Part shown: positions 5,590-7,733 of the stretch, one piece after another
Layout: each line of letters opens with the position of its first letter
Position numbering within the stretch: position 1 is the first letter of the stretch
Assembly (NCBI GenBank): GCA_947484245.1
Contig: CANKOT010000104.1
Coordinates: 1-7,733 of the forward strand
Origin: Comamonadaceae bacterium
GTDB taxonomy: Bacteria > Pseudomonadota > Gammaproteobacteria > Burkholderiales > Burkholderiaceae
Direction of reading: 5' to 3'
DNA length: 7,733 nt
Program-made: the position numbers and the translations under genes
The notes under the pieces: generated by a model
What the model saw: only the letters and a program-made list of their open reading frames with translations
The model's database searches: none
Told to the model about the DNA's origin: nothing

Positions 5590-6768
5590 TTAAGTCGTTT
5601 TCAACAGCTTGGTCAAGGCTTGCGCCAATTCTTCCAAGCGAGATAAATTGTGAATGGCCAACATGCCATCTACATGGCGATTCAAAACACTGGCGCCTGT
5701 TGCGATGGGAGCGTACCCGTCAAACCTGAGCAGCGGGTTGAGCCAAAGCAAAGAGCGTGTGTGTCGTTTTAACCAAACAATCTCCGAGTCTAGCGTCTCT
5801 GGGGTACCCGTATCGAGCCCATCACTGATTAACAGCACCACAGTGCGCCTGCCTGTGAGCTTTTTGGCGAAATTCGACCGGAAATGGGTGAGTGATTTGC
5901 CAAGTTGTGTGCCACCCGCAAAATCTTGAATTTGACGACTGGCTGCAGACAGCATGTCATCGGTATCGCGCAGTTTGAAGGCTTGGTTCAAGTCGGTCAG
6001 GTCGGTGCCAAAGGCGTAAATTTGTCTGGGGGTGCCCCGCGTGGCATGGTGCAAAAATGCCAGTAAAAGACGGGCATAGCGCTCCATAGAGCCGGAGATG
6101 TCAACCAAAATCAAAAGGGGCAGGGCTTGCGGCTTTCTTTGCATGCGTGGCAAAGAGAAAACATCGCCATCTTGCCGTGCAGCCATTTGCATGGTTTTGG
6201 ACCAGTGAATGCGATCGCCGCGGCCACCTGTGCGTGTTCTTCGGCCTTGAATTTTGGGCAGTGGCAGCTTCACTTGCCGGGCCAATTTTTCAACCAACTT
6301 GAACTCGCTGGCACTCAAGCTTTGAAAGTCGGCTTGTTGCAGTCTTTGCCGATCGCTGGCGCTCATGGCGGCATCAAACTTCAGCTCGTCTTCTTTGGGC
6401 TTGCCTGGGTCGTTTTGCTTGTTTTTAGCCGCCAAAGCTTCTTGCACCCTTGGCTTGCGGGAAACACCTGGTGAGGGAGTGGTGGCTTTGGGCAAAAGTT
6501 GCGACAGGAGCTGGCGCGTGAGCTCTGGGTCTCTAAAAAATGCTGCAAACATTTGATCGAAAACCACCAGGTCTTCTTGCCGGTTGACCAGACAGGCTTT
6601 CAATGCGGCTGCCAAATCGTCTTTTCTCTCTATGCCTGTGAGCCCTGCAGATTCAATGGCCAAGCTGATGCGAGAGGCATCAACGGGCAGGCCTGCACGC
6701 CTGAGTGCGCGTGCAAAACCCGTGATGTTATCGCTGAGTTTGCCGCTGCGCGAGTCGCCCAATAGCAT
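5590..6768 (-). CDS. coxE: CoxE-type VWA-domain maturation protein
   Basis: A 392-residue cytoplasmic protein that works with the CoxD ATPase. In CO dehydrogenase systems CoxE is needed to complete the metal centre (copper insertion in the Mo/Cu enzyme); in other hydroxylases it is a general MoxR-partner. The C-terminal von Willebrand A domain (about 214-392) has a complete metal-ion-dependent adhesion site: DISGS (223-227), Thr287 in GGTQLGKS (285-292) and SDGLDTG (315-321, Asp316). The N-terminal helical part (1-100) contains FARALRRAGLPVD (18-30), typical of the family; residues 100-135 are Lys/Pro-rich and probably a flexible linker, and 175-190 are very basic (GRRTRTGGRGDR). The gene begins 18 bases after the coxD stop; the Shine-Dalgarno is weak, so coupling to coxD translation is likely. 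CO-specificity cannot be told from this protein alone. Confidence 0.92.
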   Translation of the reverse strand: MLLGDSRSGKLSDNITGFARALRRAGLPVDASRISLAIESAGLTGIERKDDLAAALKACLVNRQEDLVVFDQMFAAFFRDPELTRQLLSQLLPKATTPSPGVSRKPRVQEALAAKNKQNDPGKPKEDELKFDAAMSASDRQRLQQADFQSLSASEFKLVEKLARQVKLPLPKIQGRRTRTGGRGDRIHWSKTMQMAARQDGDVFSLPRMQRKPQALPLLILVDISGSMERYARLLLAFLHHATRGTPRQIYAFGTDLTDLNQAFKLRDTDDMLSAASRQIQDFAGGTQLGKSLTHFRSNFAKKLTGRRTVVLLISDGLDTGTPETLDSEIVWLKRHTRSLLWLNPLLRFDGYAPIATGASVLNRHVDGMLAIHNLSRLEELAQALTKLLKTT

Positions 6769-6786
6769 GATGACAATGCCTGAGGT

Positions 6787-7707
6787 TTAAAGTTGGCTTG
6801 GGGCAGGCGCTAGCAAATCGTTCAGCAAGGGCGTGATGGCGGCAATGTCTTCGCGCTGCTTGAACAAAATGCCCACCGTGTCTTGCACCACTTCAGGGTC
6901 AAGGGTGAGCGTGTCCAGTGCCACCAAGGCCTTGGCCCATTCCACACTTTCTGCAATGCCGGGGGCGCGCTGAAATGCACTGGAGAAGGGCTGACTTCTG
7001 AGGCGGCCCACAAATTCGGCCACTTGCTCGGTGAGCTGGGCACTGGCCTCTGGCACTTGGGATCTGACCACAGCCAATTCACGCTCGCGATCGGGGTAGT
7101 CCATCCACTGATAAAGGCAACGGCGCTTCACGGCATCATTTAAGTCGCGAGTGCGATTGCTGGTGAGAATGGTAACGGGTGCTACTTCGGCTTTGATGGT
7201 GCCCAGCTCTGGAATACTCACTTGGTATTCGCCCAAATATTCCAATAAAAATGCTTCAAAGGGCTCATCTGCGCGGTCAACTTCGTCAATCAAGAGCAGA
7301 GCGCCTGGTGCAGGGGTTTGCAAGGCTTCTAGCAAGGGGCGTTTGACCAAGAAACGCTTTTGATACACCTCGCGTTCGATATCTTGGGGTGTTGCACTAG
7401 AGCCTGTCTGAGCGGCTGCCGCGCGCATGTGCAATAGCTGCGCAGCGTGGTTCCATTCGTAGAGTGCCTCGCGTTGCTCCATGCCGTCATAGCATTGCAA
7501 ACGAATAAGGGGGCGCCCCAAAATTTTGGCCAGTGCTTTGGCCAGCTCGGTTTTACCAACGCCAGGCTCCCCTTCTAAAAGGAGAGGGCGCTCTAATTTG
7601 AGGCTTAAAAAAACGGCGGTGATAAGCCGCCGTTCCGCGAAATAGCCCACGCCTTGTAGGGCTTGGGCAAGTTCGTCAATGGTTTTGAAAGTGTCTTTTG
7701 CGGTCAT
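6787..7707 (-). CDS. coxD: CoxD-type MoxR-family AAA+ ATPase
   Basis: A 306-residue AAA+ ATPase, complete. In Oligotropha, CoxD is required for maturing the sulfurated Mo/Cu active site of CO dehydrogenase, acting as a chaperone with the VWA protein CoxE. Walker A is GEPGVGKT (46-53), Walker B LLLIDEVDRAD (137-147), sensor 1 is around TSNRTRDL (182-189), and the arginine-rich DAVKRRCLYQWMDYP (191-205) is the finger region typical of MoxR/CoxD proteins. Residues 215-306 form the helical lid. The start ATG overlaps by four bases (ATGA) what may be the stop of an upstream gene, pointing to an operon continuing past the right edge, where the hydroxylase subunits would be expected. Many MoxR ATPases have other clients, but the coxE, coxG and xdhC neighbours fix this one as the cox type. 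Confidence 0.92.
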   Translation of the reverse strand: MTAKDTFKTIDELAQALQGVGYFAERRLITAVFLSLKLERPLLLEGEPGVGKTELAKALAKILGRPLIRLQCYDGMEQREALYEWNHAAQLLHMRAAAAQTGSSATPQDIEREVYQKRFLVKRPLLEALQTPAPGALLLIDEVDRADEPFEAFLLEYLGEYQVSIPELGTIKAEVAPVTILTSNRTRDLNDAVKRRCLYQWMDYPDRERELAVVRSQVPEASAQLTEQVAEFVGRLRSQPFSSAFQRAPGIAESVEWAKALVALDTLTLDPEVVQDTVGILFKQREDIAAITPLLNDLLAPAPSQL

Positions 7708-7733
7708 CCGTTCGCCTGTTTCACCGCCCTTTG
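7704..7733 (-). CDS. Possible 3' end of an upstream gene in the cox-type operon
   Basis: On the minus strand one frame is open from the window edge and reads QRAVKQANG followed by TGA, whose first two bases are the TG of the coxD ATG (ATGA overlap). One other frame stops early; the third is the coxD frame itself. The ATGA junction resembles the tupB-tupC junction and fits a preceding operon gene, possibly a hydroxylase subunit, but nine residues cannot identify it, and an open frame this short could be chance. Confidence 0.35.
   Translation of the reverse strand, partial: QRAVKQANG

Noticed and set aside
6127..6474. 115-residue open frame antisense to coxE
   Set aside because: Lies opposite the conserved coxE reading frame and shows no family features.

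Overview
The window looks like a piece of a betaproteobacterial chromosome. The TRAP-binding-protein leader, the ModE/PBP-type regulator, the TupA variant and the CoxD-E-G/XdhC proteins all resemble Burkholderiales (Comamonadaceae-like) versions from memory. No database search was possible, so the lineage is an inference. Coding density is very high: no gap between genes exceeds about 140 bases. I saw no RNA gene, insertion sequence, CRISPR array or phage feature.

Layout. (1) 1-216, minus: 5' end of a TRAP transporter solute-binding protein with a twin-arginine leader, cut by the window edge. (2) 217-357: 141-base gap with a strong inverted repeat, a candidate operator. (3) 358-1488, minus: one-component regulator with a ModE-like winged helix and a periplasmic-binding-protein-like sensor domain. 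(4) 1489-1621: divergent control region with a ModE-like palindrome and repeated GATTC words. (5) 1622-3908, plus: tightly overlapping tungstate ABC transporter operon tupB-tupC-tupA. (6) 7707-3909, minus: coxD-coxE-coxG-xdhC/coxF, the maturation and membrane-recruitment genes of a CO-dehydrogenase-like molybdenum hydroxylase. The operon probably begins upstream of the window, because coxD seems to overlap the stop of a preceding gene.

How it fits together. TupA captures tungstate (possibly molybdate) in the periplasm, and TupB/TupC import it. The divergent regulator is well placed to sense the oxyanion or a derivative and control the transporter. The Cox proteins mature and position a molybdenum-containing hydroxylase: the MoxR-type ATPase CoxD and VWA protein CoxE act as a metallochaperone pair, XdhC handles sulfurated molybdenum cofactor, and CoxG links enzyme and membrane. 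The catalytic subunits are not in the window, so the substrate is unknown; CO is only one option, and the nearby TRAP binding protein hints at an organic acid or aromatic substrate.

The two operons converge with no intergenic base: the opposing stop codons share one eight-base palindrome (TTAATTAA). The most interesting feature is the pairing of a tungstate-type importer and its probable regulator with the assembly kit of a molybdenum-hydroxylase-type enzyme. Each protein family is known; I found no gene here that I would call a wholly new system.
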